A stretch of DNA of 64,000 nucleotides from Tolypeutes matacus. Lineage: Eukaryota > Chordata > Mammalia > Cingulata > Chlamyphoridae. The translations under genes and the position numbers were made by a program. The notes beneath the pieces were generated by a model. The model was given only the letters and a program-made list of their open reading frames with translations. It was not told where the DNA came from and searched no databases. The DNA lies in the NCBI GenBank assembly GCA_026826555.1, contig JAKSZT010021121.1, positions 2,387,596 to 2,451,595 on the forward strand, read 5' to 3'. This document shows, piece by piece, positions 11,836 to 23,504 of this stretch (positions are counted from its first letter, which is position 1; every line of letters begins with the position of its first letter).

Positions 11836-12975
11836 GTGACTGGCAGGAGAGAAAATAAAGAAAAATACCCTTTATGTAGTCTTTTGCTATTTACATTGCA
11901 TATTTCCTCTCCAACAGAGAAACTAAACTTTAAAACTGGGATGATTCATACTGAGAAGTAACCAGAGCTGGTCTGGAATTAGCTGGTTCTGAAATGGAAG
12001 GGTTAGGCCATCTCAGAATCTTTCATGGGCCAGTACCAGCAGGGTTCTCTGGCTTATTGTTTTCTTTTTACAGAAGTTCTGGGTCATAAAGAAGAAGCAC
12101 CAGTGGCAGGTTCTGGCTCTGGGCCCCTGCCCCGGTCATGTTGGAAAAGCAATGGTATGTTTGTCTATTACCCAGATGCCTAAGCAGAGAATGGGTATAA
12201 ATTAAGAAAACTTCTGTGTCGCTGCAGAAGAGGGTCTACTTTTATCCTCCAGAGGCTGAAGTGGGGATGTATGGAGGGCCTCACACAACAGTGACCTCGA
12301 TGAAGGGGTCTTTGTGGAGAGAGGGCCATTTTTCAACTGCAGAGCCACTTCAGGGGATGATTTCACTACAGTCGCTGAGCTGCTTACAGCAACATTACAT
12401 CTGAGCCTGTGGTCCCGCCTTCTCCAGCCAATCTGCAAACACACACCTGGTGCACTCCTATGTGATCTAGTGGTGTTTTTTGGGGGAGAGGAGAGGGGAT
12501 GCCCTTTATTTAACTTTCCAAGGATTTAATTTTCTTTACATTTTGAGGAACTAGGGAGGACAAAGAAAAAAAAAAATTAAAAAGAGAGACTTTTTCAGGG
12601 AATTTAGCCAATGTTCCAAGGACTGTGTTGATAAAATAGAGCAGCTCAAGCGAAAACAAATTGAATTTGGAAAAAAAAAAAATCCTCTACCCAGTGGCAG
12701 TTGAAGCTTCAATTCTGAGTTACTTCTAACTTCTTGGAGCGGAGTTTACTTTGCTGAGCAGACTAATCATTTAATTTGTCAGCTTCTCCTTGCCCTGCCA
12801 GACCTCACTCAAGGAACCTTTCCAGGGCTATGGGAACTCACCAAGTCCTCAGCCTGCCTGAATCACTCCTTGAGGCCACATGTCCACAGGCCGAGGTTCT
12901 CTGTCCTAATTCAAGGCTGCTGTAAATCTGGAGAGAGAATTTCTGTTCCCTTTGACAAATTAGGTCAGAATGATT
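11836..12975. other. Unassigned, slightly GC-richer sequence
   Basis: No repeat recognised; composition is somewhat richer in GC than its neighbours near 12200-12450, with short overlapping frames on both strands. No splice-bounded coding exon I can defend. Confidence 0.5.
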
Positions 12976-12977
12976 TG

Positions 12978-13205
12978 ATAATAACAACTGATTTATTGAG
13001 TATTTCTCATGCATATCAAGCACTGGGCTGAGAGTTTTAGATTCATTATTAATTTATGAATTCTTCACAAATGTGATATGGAGAGATAATATTCTTCGGG
13101 ATTTTCAGAGGAGGCACTTGAGGCTCAGAGAGTAAGCAATTGATCAAGGTTATGCAACAGCGCTGGCCTTGAAACCCCGGTGGTGTAACTTTAAACTTGG
13201 CTCTT
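12978..13205 (-). repeat. MIR SINE (antisense)
   Basis: Antisense MIR order on plus: 'gatttattgagtatttctc', 'caagcactgggctgag', 'ttcagaggaggcacttgagg', 'ctcagagagtaagcaattga', 'ccttgaaaccccggtgg'. Confidence 0.8.
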
Positions 13206-13386
13206 AACGCTCAGCTCTTTCTCTGGGGATGTCAAGTGCCGCCCCTAGTAAGCAGCTCAATCAACCCTGGAGCATGGTCTGGATGCTGGTATCACAGTGA
13301 TAGATTAGTACATGCCTCTGCTCAGAAGGACCTGAAATTCTAGAGGGGAGGCAAGTATAGCAGCAAGCTAGCAGGATAAAGCAGGG

Positions 13387-13636
13387 TTTTAACCTTTTTG
13401 TTCCACGGACCTCTTTGCCATTCAGGTGAAATCCCATCTCAGAATGTAATGGCAGATAGTTTTGTGACACTCAACGGTGGCATGTCTTTAAATTAAATTA
13501 AATTTTAGGATTACTCCAGGCTCGCTAATCAAGATCTAAAGGTCCCATCTATAATGGGTTTATAGGCACAGGAATGGTTTGCTTTAAAAACAGGGTTTTC
13601 TGGGGTCCACAAAGACTTAAGGCAGCCCACCTTCCA
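13387..13636 (+). mobile_element. hAT-type non-autonomous DNA transposon, diverged
   Basis: The left end reads 'ttttaacctttttgttccac', 'ggacctctttgcca', 'ctcagaatgtaatgg' and the right end 'ctggggtccacaaag', like mammalian hAT-Charlie relatives with 'ggttcttaacc' termini. Internal part shortened. No clear 8-bp duplication, so family and edges are tentative. Confidence 0.5.
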
Positions 13637-13864
13637 TGAACAAGCCTTTCCTTTTCCTTATCTGCTGGTAGAGAGAACTCTGAACACCTAAGTGAGTATG
13701 ACCCCAGAGACAGAGGAAACAAAGTCTTTTAATTATTGCCCACATTGGATGGAGGCATGAATGAGCAGTAAATTTTTATTCTTATGCTACAAAAATTTAG
13801 GGTTGCTTGATCCAGCACTTGGACTCTCCTGATTGGCCCTGCAGGGCAGGGGGAGGTGGGGTGA
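13637..13864. other. Unassigned sequence
   Basis: Nothing recognisable. Confidence 0.4.
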
Positions 13865-14070
13865 AAACGGCGGCCTAGCTGCTTGAGGGCCTTGTACATG
13901 GGGCTGAGGAGTCTAGGATTTATCTTTAAGGTTATTGGGAATCATTGGAGGGTTGTGAGCAAAGATGTGGCTCAGATCTGTGTTTAGAAGTTCACTCGAA
14001 GCTGAACGTACAATGAGATGGAACAAGAGGCAAGATGAGTGGCGACAGGGATGGCAAGAGGAATGAGTGA
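13865..14070 (-). repeat. L2 LINE fragment (antisense)
   Basis: Antisense L2 wording: 'gagggccttgtacatgggg', 'ggatttatctttaaggtt', 'aatcattggagggttgtgag', 'caaagatgtggctcagatct'. Minus orientation. Confidence 0.75.
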
Positions 14071-14189
14071 CTAGTGGTGCATCTGTGCTGCCAGCCAGGT
14101 TGTACTTAACTCCTGTAGTCTTATTCTATTTGATACACTGTGGACAGCAAGGCCTTGTAGAATGGCTGATGCAGACAGTGGCATGAATG

Positions 14190-14405
14190 AATAAATGACT
14201 TCATCACTGCCAATTGTTTTATGTCTGGTACTACGCTTGGTGTTGACATGTAGCACTCATTCAAAACTCACCACAGTCCCAAGAGGAAGATATGATTCCA
14301 TCTACAGGAAAGAGAGGCTTAGACAGATTGGACTACTTCCTCAAAGACCTACAGAGCTGAGGCTCAAAGCCAGGTCTCAGGACCTCACTCTTTCATTACT
14401 GCTTT
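14190..14405 (-). repeat. MIR SINE (antisense)
   Basis: Antisense MIR: 'tgtctggtactacgcttgg', 'actcattcaaaactcacc', 'gattccatctacaggaaag', 'agaggcttagacagattgg', 'gaggctcaaagccaggtct'. Confidence 0.75.
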
Positions 14406-15357
14406 CTTGCTGAACAAACTTGAAGCAGGAAGACACCTTTCTAGTTGAGTCCAACAGGTCCCCTGATGGAGAATCCCTTCTACTATGTGCTGTTTAGTGA
14501 CTTGTTTTAAGTATACTCAGTGACAGGAGATTTGGAACTATTTGGGTCCTTAGATATGGTGACCAAAGTTTGCATTTTACTGATGAGAGAACCAAAACCC
14601 AGAGAAGTGGGAAGGAAAGAATTAGCCAGGCCTGAATGACTTTCTTTCCCTCCTCTAGGAGATGCCCCAGGGAAGAACTATGACCTGGTCAAATCTCTTT
14701 GTAAACTTGCTGGGATAGACCACCAGGCAGACCACTAATGGAATTTATTAGTGGCAGAACTTTTATTGATGGCTCACCTTTAGCAGGATGTATCATATCA
14801 CTAGGGAGGCTTATGACAAATAAACCTGGAATGTATGAATTCCTGGAGCATGGCTCCCTAAAAAACGTCACATAAGGTACACAACTACTGGAATATAAAA
14901 TGGAGATGCTTCCTGACCAAAAAAGCTGCCTTTTGTATAAGTGATGCACTTGCATTCATCTCATAGAAACCTATATGCTAAATATGGATTAGAGCAAGTC
15001 CTAATATGGCAAGAAAGGACCTGGGAATCTGTGCTGGCCATCCTAGACCTCTCCTTCCTTCACCTGTGAATTGTGATTGCGTATAGCCTTGAAATTATTA
15101 GTCAGGGTTAACACTTGACACAATATTTGACGACTATGAGTCTAATTTGAAATTCCAACACTTTGTGTGATCTCCAGGAGGTACTGCTTTGTCCAAGATC
15201 ACAGTTTGGCTGCAGTGGAAGATCCACTCTCAGACCTCTCATCCCCTATATCCCAAACCAGCACAATGTTGACGTTTCCTCTATTCCCACACCTTCCTCA
15301 TCTTCCACATCTTCCTCCATATTGAGAATGATGATGATGATGACAGCAATAGCAACA
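14406..15357. other. Mostly unassigned sequence
   Basis: A weak antisense MIR-like patch lies near 14545-14640 ('gcattttactgatgagag', 'aacccagagaagtgggaagg'). A (GAT)n patch lies at about 15326-15345. No gene recognised. Confidence 0.5.
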
Positions 15358-16070
15358 GCGACGACCTTTTATTTATTTATTTTTTATTTATTTATTTATT
15401 TTTCCTTTTTTAAGGATTTATTTATTTATTTACTTTTATCCATTTTTACACCCCTTCCCCCTCCCCCCCGTTTTTGCTGTTTCTGTGTCCATTCGCTGGG
15501 CAACTCTGTGTCCATTTTCTGCCCTCTCTTCTCATCCTTCTCCTGTCTTCACTGGGATTCAATCCTTGGAATCTCTGATGTAGGAGAGAGGCATCCTGCC
15601 CGTGCAACCTTAGTTGCTGGTTTTTCGGTGCGTCTCATCTTGCCTCTCCCTTGTGTCACTCTCCTATTATGTCATCATCTTGCTGTGTGGCTCGCGGGAA
15701 CTGGTGGTGCGCCCGCGCACAGGGCCTGGCGGCCCACGCACCTTCTATATATTTTTTAAATTTTTACCAGGAGGTCCCGGGGATCGAACCCAGGTCCCTC
15801 CATATGGGAGATGGACGCCAACCAGATATAGCCCCCTGCTATATCTCTTAAGGTTGACCAGAGATACCTAGAGTTACAGTCTTTTCCCATACAGGATGGA
15901 CATATAATAAATCAGGCTTAGTTTATCACCAGCATTCTAAAAACCAGACCTAGGGAGGAAAACGAGGTCTGGGGACACATGCATGGTTTCTAATATAGCG
16001 AATGTTTAGCCCACCCTGATTATCACAGAATCAGGACAGTGAGAATATTCGCATGCGACGACCTTTTATT
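15358..16070 (-). mobile_element. Chimeric DAS-type SINE insertion with 16-bp TSD
   Basis: An exact 16-bp duplication GCGACGACCTTTTATT occurs at 15358-15373 and 16055-16070. Between them, read on minus: about 200 bp of unidentified sequence (16054 down to about 15860), a tRNA-derived head with B-box-like GGTTCGATCCCCGG (rc around 15775-15792), a longer SINE body, and an A-rich (AAAT)n tail at 15374-15435. The single outer duplication implies the whole block of about 680 bp integrated at once. The head resembles the SINE at 43484. The 198-codon frame here on plus is an artefact. Confidence 0.75.
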
Positions 16071-16240
16071 AAATCATACGATGTGTCAGACATAATGCTC
16101 TGTACTATATAATAGCACAAAAGTATAAAACCTTACTATTCATACAAATATTTACACAGCTTTAATTGGGTTGACCTGCATGAAACTTACAATATTCAAC
16201 TTATGAAACAGCAATACCACAGGGCTCAGCCTAATACTAT
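16071..16240. other. Unassigned sequence
   Basis: Short AT-rich stretch; nothing recognisable. Confidence 0.4.
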
Positions 16241-16740
16241 TTGCCAGATAATTGAAATTAGGTGGCCAAGGAAGGCCTCTGAAGAGATGGCAGAGCCTGA
16301 GATCTGATGACAAAAAAGAGGTAGATATGTAAAAATCGGAAGGGAAAATATCTCATAGAAAGGGAAATTTCCACTCTAAGGGCTCTGAGGAGGGTACCAG
16401 CTTGGCAATTTGAAAAACTAAGTTTGCTTTTATGGCTGGAGCAGAGCGGGTGGACAAAGGACTTGAGTTTGGAGAGGCACACAGGAACAGGAACATGGGG
16501 CTTTGTAAACAGGAGTAAAGAGTTTGGCATTAACCTAAGGGTGACAAAGTCATCAAAGGGTTTTGGCTGGGAGTTTGGAGAGGCAAATGGGATGTGACTT
16601 ACCTTGTTTCGAAGAGCCTCCCTAGCTGCCAGGTGGAAATGGATTGTAGAGGTGTTAAAGAGGAAACAAGTGGGCTGCTGCTTTATTGGCTCAGGCAAGA
16701 ACTAATGGTGGCCTGGACTAGAGGGTGAAGATGGGTGTGC
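16240..16740 (-). repeat. L2 LINE (antisense)
   Basis: Antisense L2 order: 'ggccaaggaaggcctctga', 'gctctgaggagggtaccag', 'ttatggctggagcagagcg', 'ggcattaacctaagggtga', 'actaatggtggcctggac'. The 146-codon minus frame through it is the antisense of this repeat and not a gene. Confidence 0.75.
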
Positions 16741-18140
16741 AGACGTGAGATTTATTTTGGAGTAATCTTGGTTGCTTCTGAGAGGCAGATGCTCCCTGTG
16801 TTCCCAACAGCCGTGTTATGAAAGATCTCGCTGATGTTTCAGAGAACGTTGGCTAAAAACCTCTCGGCTTAGAGATGTGCATGGAAACAGACAAGGGTTT
16901 GTATCACTTTCTTTGATGTATGACTTGTCTCTTGGGTAAGATATTGCAAGTTAATTCTTTCTTTGCCTCAGAGTAGGACTTACATGGGCAGTGGAGGTAC
17001 TTGACTGGAGGCACCATGCCAGTCTGTTACCCAAGGGGCCTGTCTTTGGGATAGGGGACGATAGAGGCCAGAAAATGAATGGCTTCCAGGTCTAACGATA
17101 ATTAGGCAAAAGTCTCAAAGCTTTAGTGAGCAGAAAAGAAGGACTATGATGGGCAGATTCTTGGCATAGTGCTTCAGGATATACAAGAGCTTGCCCAGTG
17201 ACCAGGAGAGCAGGGGCCACAGAGGAAAACAGCCTGGGAATCAACTGAATGATGAGGAGGAGGAAGAGGAGGAGAGGAAAGGAGATGGAGTCTGGGACAG
17301 CGCCCAGACTGCCTTTGTAGGCGAGTTCCCTAACAACGCTCTCTGGGGGAAGGCTGACTGAAGCTTAATTCAGATTCTCTAAATGTGCCTTAAGGAGACA
17401 GACTAAGGAATGATCTGGTGAAATGTACGAGAATCAAAACTTGGCAAGAACACAGAGGCAAATGAGCTGAGAAGTTAGGGGTAAATCCTGCCAAGACCCC
17501 CTTCCCCCCAGGACCACCCTCAGCGTATCCGGAGAAATCAATCAATTGGACGGGACTGGATGGCTCCCACAGAACAGCAATGGGGGACCCCCGTGAGGGT
17601 TGGGGTCTTCCATTTACAAACAGGATTTGGGCCTCAACGGAACATTAAGACGGGTCAGTGAAGGCACAGGGGAGGTGCTCAATGTGTCTCAGTATCCTGT
17701 GGGTCACTCAGTGGTGCCAAATGCTATGCCCATTCCTGGACTCTGCCCAGAGAATTACAGCCCTGCCTCCCACTTTGAAGGCCCTGGAGCAGAGAACGTG
17801 ACATGATTTCAATGGGCCACCACACTGGGGAAATTTGTAAGAACCTTGTAGAGTTCACAAAAATCATTAAGTCTGCAAAACATCCACTGCCCTTACCCTT
17901 GAGCAGCCCTTGTTTCCCAATGCCACCTCTTCCCTCTCTTATGTATCTGTAGTATTCTTCTCTGAACGTCTATCTGGATTTATCCATGTTTCCACTCAAG
18001 CAGTCAGATCTTCATCAACCTTTTTCTGTGGGCTGCATGTGGATTTAAAGTTGGAAAGAACTTGATATACATAACCTCCCTTTTACATGTTATCTCTTCC
18101 TTACCCTCTCATCAATTTTATGAACAAATTTATAAAAAGT
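16741..18140. other. Unassigned sequence
   Basis: Includes a purine-rich (GAG)n patch at 17253-17285. The 68-codon frame at 17600-17806 has no recognisable features. No repeat named. Confidence 0.5.
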
Positions 18141-18144
18141 TCTT

Positions 18145-18305
18145 TACAGTTTCCAAAGAGGCTTACCCAATATTTCTACTATAAAGTAGCTTCATTGTCC
18201 CCAACTGACAGATGAGGAAACTGAGGCTCAGAGAGGTAAAGAGACTGGCCTAAAGTCACACAGTAAAGTTAGTGGAAGAGAAAGGCCTGGAGCCTGGTCT
18301 CTTAA
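18145..18305 (-). repeat. MIR SINE (antisense)
   Basis: Strong antisense MIR core: 'cagatgaggaaactgaggc', 'tcagagaggtaaagagact', 'ggcctaaagtcacacagta', 'cctggagcctggtctctta'. Confidence 0.9.
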
Positions 18306-18589
18306 TTCTCTTCCAGTCCATCCATCCCTGCACAAGGCTGCCTTCTTTATCTTTTTTCCCTCATTCTGTCACATCAGTGGGTAAAACAGAACAAAATAAC
18401 GTTGCCCATTTCCCATGTCCACCCAATCTAGATATCGCCTCTGGTCTGCTGCACTTTAACTCAGCAGAGACAAATTCTAATCTGGAAAAAATTTCTTTCT
18501 TAACATTTCCAGTCTCATGGACTTCCCACCCCAACCACATACTTTCTAATCCAACAGCTTCCAGCTTCTCATAATGATACACACATACA

Positions 18590-18935
18590 CCAGGTTATTT
18601 CATACTTCTGGCTGTTCCTTTGTTAAAGCTCATTTTCCTATTCCAACTGCCCTCCCCAACCTTTGACTGGAGAACTTCTATGTATGTTCAAGCCTTAGGA
18701 ATCTGCTCTTGACTCACAAGTGGGTTGAATGGGTCATTGCTGCTCCCAGAGCCCCTCTATATGTTTTCCCCATCATAGCACATATGGGTCTATATTATAA
18801 TGACTGGTCACATGCCTTGTCTCTCTCTCTGGCCTGTGAGCTCCTTGAGGGCAGAGACTTCATATCGCTAGCTATTAATGGAGAGCTCGGCCCATAATAG
18901 CAGGTCCTGAGGAAATATTTCTTGCCTTGACCAGA
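18590..18935 (+). repeat. L2 LINE 3' end
   Basis: Sense L2 end: 'cttggctgttcc'-like start near 18605, 'ctggcctgtgagctccttga', 'gggcagagacttcatatcg', 'ggcccataatagcaggtcc', 'tgaggaaatatttcttgcc'. Plus orientation. Confidence 0.8.
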
Positions 18936-20150
18936 AATCACCAATTATATGGAGTTAGTTAGTCACATTTCCAGACAATTAAGTCTTAATAATTAAATAA
19001 CCATTTTCTTGCATCCAGAAACAAGTGCTTGGTACCTCCTTATACTTTACATATAATAAAATGTGCAAATCCTAAGTGTTCACTTAGATGAATTTTGACA
19101 CTTTGACCGTTTTGATTTGGTACCTACCACCTAAAAGAAGTTATAAACCATTCCTTCCTTGTTTACTTCCTTGCTTCCAAACCTATAAGAGCAATCTTTT
19201 AGACACCATGGCCTAGGTGCAGAATCCCAGTTTTAAGTCACTAACTGAATGTGAGCCCTCACCTTCAAGTACAAACTTTGGTCCCAGGGACCATGATGGG
19301 CACAGCCAATTGGCAGAATCACGGTAAATGGCGCAATGGATGGCATCACTCTTCTGGGCAGAAGTGGCACTGACTGTGATGGATTTTCAGTTGAATATCA
19401 TTCTGTGTCTTTCTCATTGATGGTCATTGGCAAGTGCAAAACCCTCCCATCCCTTGGCCTAAGCAAAGAAGTCCCAAGAAATCTATATCAGTCAAGGACA
19501 GATAAGTGAGCCCAGGTCTTAAATCATCCTTAGACTTGTGGCCTGGTTTTTATTTGGACTTTGAGGATGTCTTTCCCTTCCATAGATTGTGAGCCAATGT
19601 TTCTTTTCCTCCTGATTTATGACCTCCTATAAATTAGCAGGGGCCTTTCAACCAAGAACTTGACATCCCCAAGGCATGAATCTTCCATACGTAATTCTTC
19701 CCTGAGGAAGCCAGAGTTAGTTCTCAATTACATAAGGGGATGGAGAGGAATGGTAGTTGAAATTATACAAATGTTACTTGTGTTCAAATTGGAACTATCA
19801 CACCGAGTCACAGGAAAGGAATAGTTAGATTTGAATCTTAGAATATAAAAGCTTTGCCTGCTCAGGGCAGAGGGAGGTGCCTTACCAGGTCTTTACATGC
19901 ATTAAATACAAGTTTATTGAGCATCACCCATAAGAGGAGAGACTCAGAGACAGAGGAAAACCTTGTCTACTCTTACCAGCTAGTGGTGTAGACAGACACA
20001 TCTATAACTATAGTACAAGCTAATATTTCCCACTTGTCTAGAAATTATTTTTACTATTTTTTTAGTGACTCAGGCATCCCAGGTCATAATAAAAGGGAAA
20101 AAGGCACTGAATTGCAATTTTCACTGCCCAATGCAGAATTTCCTTGATTC
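18936..20150. other. Unassigned sequence
   Basis: About 1.2 kb without a recognised repeat or a supportable exon. May include conserved non-coding sequence; cannot be told from one genome. Confidence 0.5.
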
Positions 20151-20154
20151 ACGT

Positions 20155-20280
20155 ATTCTTTTATTTAACCAAATATTCACCAACTATTGCTTGGTGTCAG
20201 ATGCTGTGTCAGGGTCTCGGAATAATGTAAAGAAGAAGAGGTGTTTCCTGCCCTCCAGGGGTTCACAGCTGGTGTAGCTG
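20155..20280 (-). repeat. L2 LINE fragment (antisense)
   Basis: Antisense L2 3' end: 'attcaccaactattgcttgg', 'tgtcagatgctgtgtcagg', 'ctgccctccaggggttcac'. Minus orientation. Confidence 0.7.
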
Positions 20281-20444
20281 AGTATCTGTGGGCTGCACCC
20301 CCACCAAGTTTACATCAGCTGGACATGGGCATGGAGTGAAATGGAGATTCAAAGTGTGGGGCAGAAAATTCCTGTGTGGATTCTATTCCCCTGCATTTTT
20401 TATTTTCTTATTGAAGGAGGAAAACGTGGGTTACAGTAGACATG

Positions 20445-20575
20445 GCTCAGTACTAGAAGTCAGGAGGCCTGGGGTCTATTTCTAGCTTCTCTGTATTTTA
20501 GCTGCTGATTTTATAAAAGTTATTTAAACTCTTAGCCCCAGGTCCCTCATATGTATGATGGGGGTGATGCTTACC
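20445..20575 (+). repeat. MIR SINE fragment
   Basis: 'agtcaggaggcctggggtc', 'tatttctagcttctctgta', 'actcttagccccaggtccc', 'tgatgggggtgatgctt': diverged sense MIR. Confidence 0.65.
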
Positions 20576-20629
20576 CCAGAAATTGCACACATGCACATGC
20601 ATGTGTGTTTCTGTGTTTGGTAAGGATCA

Positions 20630-20734
20630 TTCACTATACAATTCATTCATTCTTCTATACATTCTATTCTTTTACTCATTCTTTCTTCATTGCATTTGCC
20701 ACTCATTTTTCTGAGCATACATTCATTCATTTAT
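20630..20734 (+). repeat. Imperfect ATTC-rich simple repeat
   Basis: Multiple CATTCATT/TTCATT units, imperfect. Confidence 0.6.
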
Positions 20735-21164
20735 CCTAATTTCTTATGGCTGATATAATAAATTACCACTAACTTGGCATAAAACAACAGAAATGTACTC
20801 TCTCACATTTCTGGAGGTCAGAAGTTCGAAATCACTATCACTTGGCCAAAACCAAGGGGTCAGTAGGGCCTGAGGCTCTAGGGGGAATCTGTTGCTTGCT
20901 TCTTTCAATTCTCATGACTGAAATTTTGACCTTTCTGCCTCCGTGGTCACATTGACTTCTCTTCTCCCTTTTGTAAAAATCATGTGATGGTATTTAGGAC
21001 CTACCCAGATAATTCAGGTTAATCTCCCCATCTCAAGATCTTTAATATAATCATATCTGCAAAGTTCTTTTGGGGCATCTAAGGTAAAATATTCCATATA
21101 AAATAACAGGTTCCAGAGATCAGGACATGGGCATCTTTTGTGGGTCGTTATTCAGCCCACCACA
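20735..21164 (-). mobile_element. MLT1-type (ERVL-MaLR) LTR
   Basis: On plus it runs from the MLT1 3' end ('cttatggctgatataataaa', 'ttaccactaacttggcat', 'catttctggaggtcagaag') to the MLT1 5' end ('ggttccagagatcaggac', 'ttattcagcccaccaca'). Nearly full length, antisense. No intact flanking duplication visible, as expected for an old element. Confidence 0.85.
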
Positions 21165-21205
21165 TCCACTACTGATATGCTTGTTTGGCACTTTGAGTGC
21201 AGATA

Positions 21206-21334
21206 AAGTGTATAGGCTCAGGGAAGTGGATGTAGCTCAGTGGTTGATTGCCTGCTTCCCACGTACCAGGACCTGGGTTCAATTCTCTGTGCCTCCTTAA
21301 AAAAAAAAAAAGATTAAAAAAGTATATAGGCTCA
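21206..21334 (+). mobile_element. DAS-type tRNA-derived SINE with TSD
   Basis: Body 21221-21298 starts GGGAAGTGGATGTAGCTCAG (pol III A-box region), has a B-box-like GGTTCAATTC near 21273, and ends CTCC before an A tail. Flanked by 15-bp near-identical duplications (21206-21220 and 21320-21334, one mismatch). Layout fits the xenarthran DAS-SINE family derived from a tRNA. The tRNA-like part is not a functional tRNA gene. Confidence 0.85.
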
Positions 21335-21479
21335 GAATTGGAAGGATATGATCCTGCACACTCTCTGCCAATTCTTAACTGTGATCTTGGGTGAGCTATT
21401 TCCACTATAATAATGCATCACATGAGATTACCTGCATAACTTAATTAGCACAGTTAGTTCCTAACTTGAGGAAGAACCC

Positions 21480-22330
21480 AGCAGATATCAGAAAATACTG
21501 ATATTAGGTATTCATATTATAGAGTTGGAAGACCTTGTCCCTGCCCTCAGAAAACTCAAGATATGGCTGAGTAAATGTGAAATAAACACTTTCATTGATG
21601 TTTGGTAAATGTTATCAGCAAGAGAAGGCCAACTCTGTGGGAAATCAGAGTTGGGGCATTTATCCAGCCTGATTGGAAGGACATGGTATCTGGGATGAAC
21701 TATGAGAAGTAGTTAACCTGCAGGGAAAAAAGGCCAGGTGGGACAACATATGCAAAGGCAGTGAGAGAGGGAGGAGTCCACAGTCAGGAGCGGCACAGGG
21801 GAGTTGCGGGGGGCCAGCCCACGTGGGACCATTAGTGCCAGGCAGGGCTGGCTTCATGCTTGTTTCAAGGCTCTGCTTCTGTCATCTTAAAATTCTTCGT
21901 AATTTTTAAACAAGGGGTCCCGCATTCTTATTTGGTGCTGGGCCCCACAAATTATGTATAGGTAGCCCTGGTGACAGGAAAGGAGTTTAGGCTTTTGCTT
22001 AAGGACAATAGTTTGCTACTGAATGAGTTTAATCAGAGAACATAGTCCGACTAGGGTTATAGAAACAGCAGTCACAAGTTGTTTCTGTGGAGACTGATGG
22101 TGGGGAAGTGAGAGTGGAAGCCACTGTAATAGTTGAGGTTAGAGGGTGCTGAGGGTCTGGCCGAAGGCAGAGAGCGCAGTGATAGGAAGAAGGCATCAGA
22201 TTCCAGAGACATTCAGTTGGTAGATGCGGTGGGATATGACAATTGGATGCTGAATGTAAAGAGGATAGAGAAGCTCAGGGTAACCTGCATCTTTTGAGCC
22301 TGGATAGCCCAGTAAAGGGGGTTGGGGGTG
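21480..22330 (-). repeat. L2 LINE (antisense)
   Basis: Antisense L2: 'ccttgtccctgccctcag', 'gggacaacatatgcaaagg', 'gtttaatcagagaacatag', 'actgatggtggggaagtg', 'ccactgtaatagttgagg'. A foreign-looking patch at about 21855-21975 ('aaggggtcccgcattctta', 'gggccccacaaattatgta') is probably a later small insertion of another repeat. Confidence 0.75.
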
Positions 22331-22424
22331 GTGTGGACACTGATGAGACAAGGAACCCAGGTGGAGAGTGGCAGGATATTCTGCAAGGAGCAATGCTGTT
22401 TAGTTGCAAGGAATTGCATTTTGT

Positions 22425-22552
22425 TCTTTTCCTTTTCTCCCTCCTTCTCTTTTATCTCCCCCCTCTTCCTGATCTCCTTTCTCCTGTTCCTTCTCCTTCT
22501 TCCCCTCCTCTCTCTCTTCCTTCTCTTTCTTCCCCCCCTTTCTTCCACAGAG
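22425..22552. repeat. Pyrimidine-rich low-complexity tract
   Basis: About 125 bases of nearly pure C/T on plus. Generates spurious Phe/Leu/Ser-rich frames (up to 215 codons across the region). Confidence 0.85.
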
Positions 22553-22639
22553 CTAGGAGATTTTATAAGCCAAGAAGAAAAGGTGAGACAGATTTTAGAG
22601 TTCCCAGAAAGTGTGTTTGTTTATCTGTTCCCCAAACAG

Positions 22640-23095
22640 CTCTCAAAGTGCTAATCTCCTTCTTACCTAGTTATTTTTTTTTCCCTGCCAATCTGATCCC
22701 TGTTTCTGGAAGGTTTTTATCTAACCTCTTCATGCACATACACATGGTTCACCTACTTGTGTCCTACTCATTCTTCATGATGTGTTTAATCGACACATGC
22801 TCAGTAAAGACTTCACTGTTTTCAAGCATTGTCTTCCCACTACCATGGAGATGCACACGCATGGCTCATTTCTTGTTATATGCTTCCTAGATTTCCTGTA
22901 CTTTCCATTTTCAACACTATGATAGCTTATTTGTGTAATGCTTTTTTTTTTTTTTCTCCATCTAGAAGCACGAAGAGACAAAAACCATGACTGTTTTTCT
23001 CACTGTGATATCTCTTGGGTTTATCACAGAGCCTGGCACATAATTAAATATTTTCTGGATGAGATAATATAAATGAGTGAATGCTGAATGAATAT
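22640..23095 (+). repeat. L2 LINE 3' end, diverged
   Basis: The right part is the L2 3' end: 'aaccatgactgtttttctc', 'tatcacagagcctggcaca', 'taattaaatattttctgg', followed by ATGAATG-type decay. The left part is less certain. A T run is at 22941-22957. Confidence 0.6.
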
Positions 23096-23224
23096 AGTAG
23101 ATTACAAAAATAACTTAAAGTGTCAGTTCCAGGCACACGGAAAGCATGAAGCAAATGATTTGGGAAGCATGTGTGTGCAAACCCTGTAAAATGGGTCTCT
23201 GGTCAGGACAATCTAAGGACAGTG

Positions 23225-23500
23225 CCTGTAATGGTGGAATATATGACTATCTGGTCACAATAATAATTACTTGTTCCTCAGCAATTTAAAGCTTATATGC
23301 TCCTTTCACCTGGATTATCTTATGGGGTACACACAGAAAACTTGAATCAGAATTGTTATTCCCAATTTCAGATGGCAAAATGGAGCTTTAGGCCTGTAGT
23401 GTAAACTGCCCAAGGTGTCAAAGAGACTAAGTGGCAAGGGTGTACGTGTACTTGACTCTGAAGTCTGTGCTTTTTCCGCCTAGACCTCAGGGCCGCTCAA
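23225..23500 (-). repeat. MIR SINE (antisense)
   Basis: 'aataataattacttgttcc', 'tttcagatggcaaaatgga', 'actgcccaaggtgtcaaag', 'agactaagtggcaaggg' are in antisense MIR order. Confidence 0.65.
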
Positions 23501-23504
23501 GCAA

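Noticed and set aside
15163..15759. 198-codon plus-strand frame
   Set aside because: Runs through (GAT)n, (TTTA)n and an antisense SINE; composition artefact.
16258..16698. 146-codon minus-strand frame
   Set aside because: Sense-strand L2 text with no integrity; old repeat.
22243..22890. 215-codon plus-strand frame, longest in the window
   Set aside because: Crosses antisense L2, a polypyrimidine tract and sense L2; no splice signals or domain.
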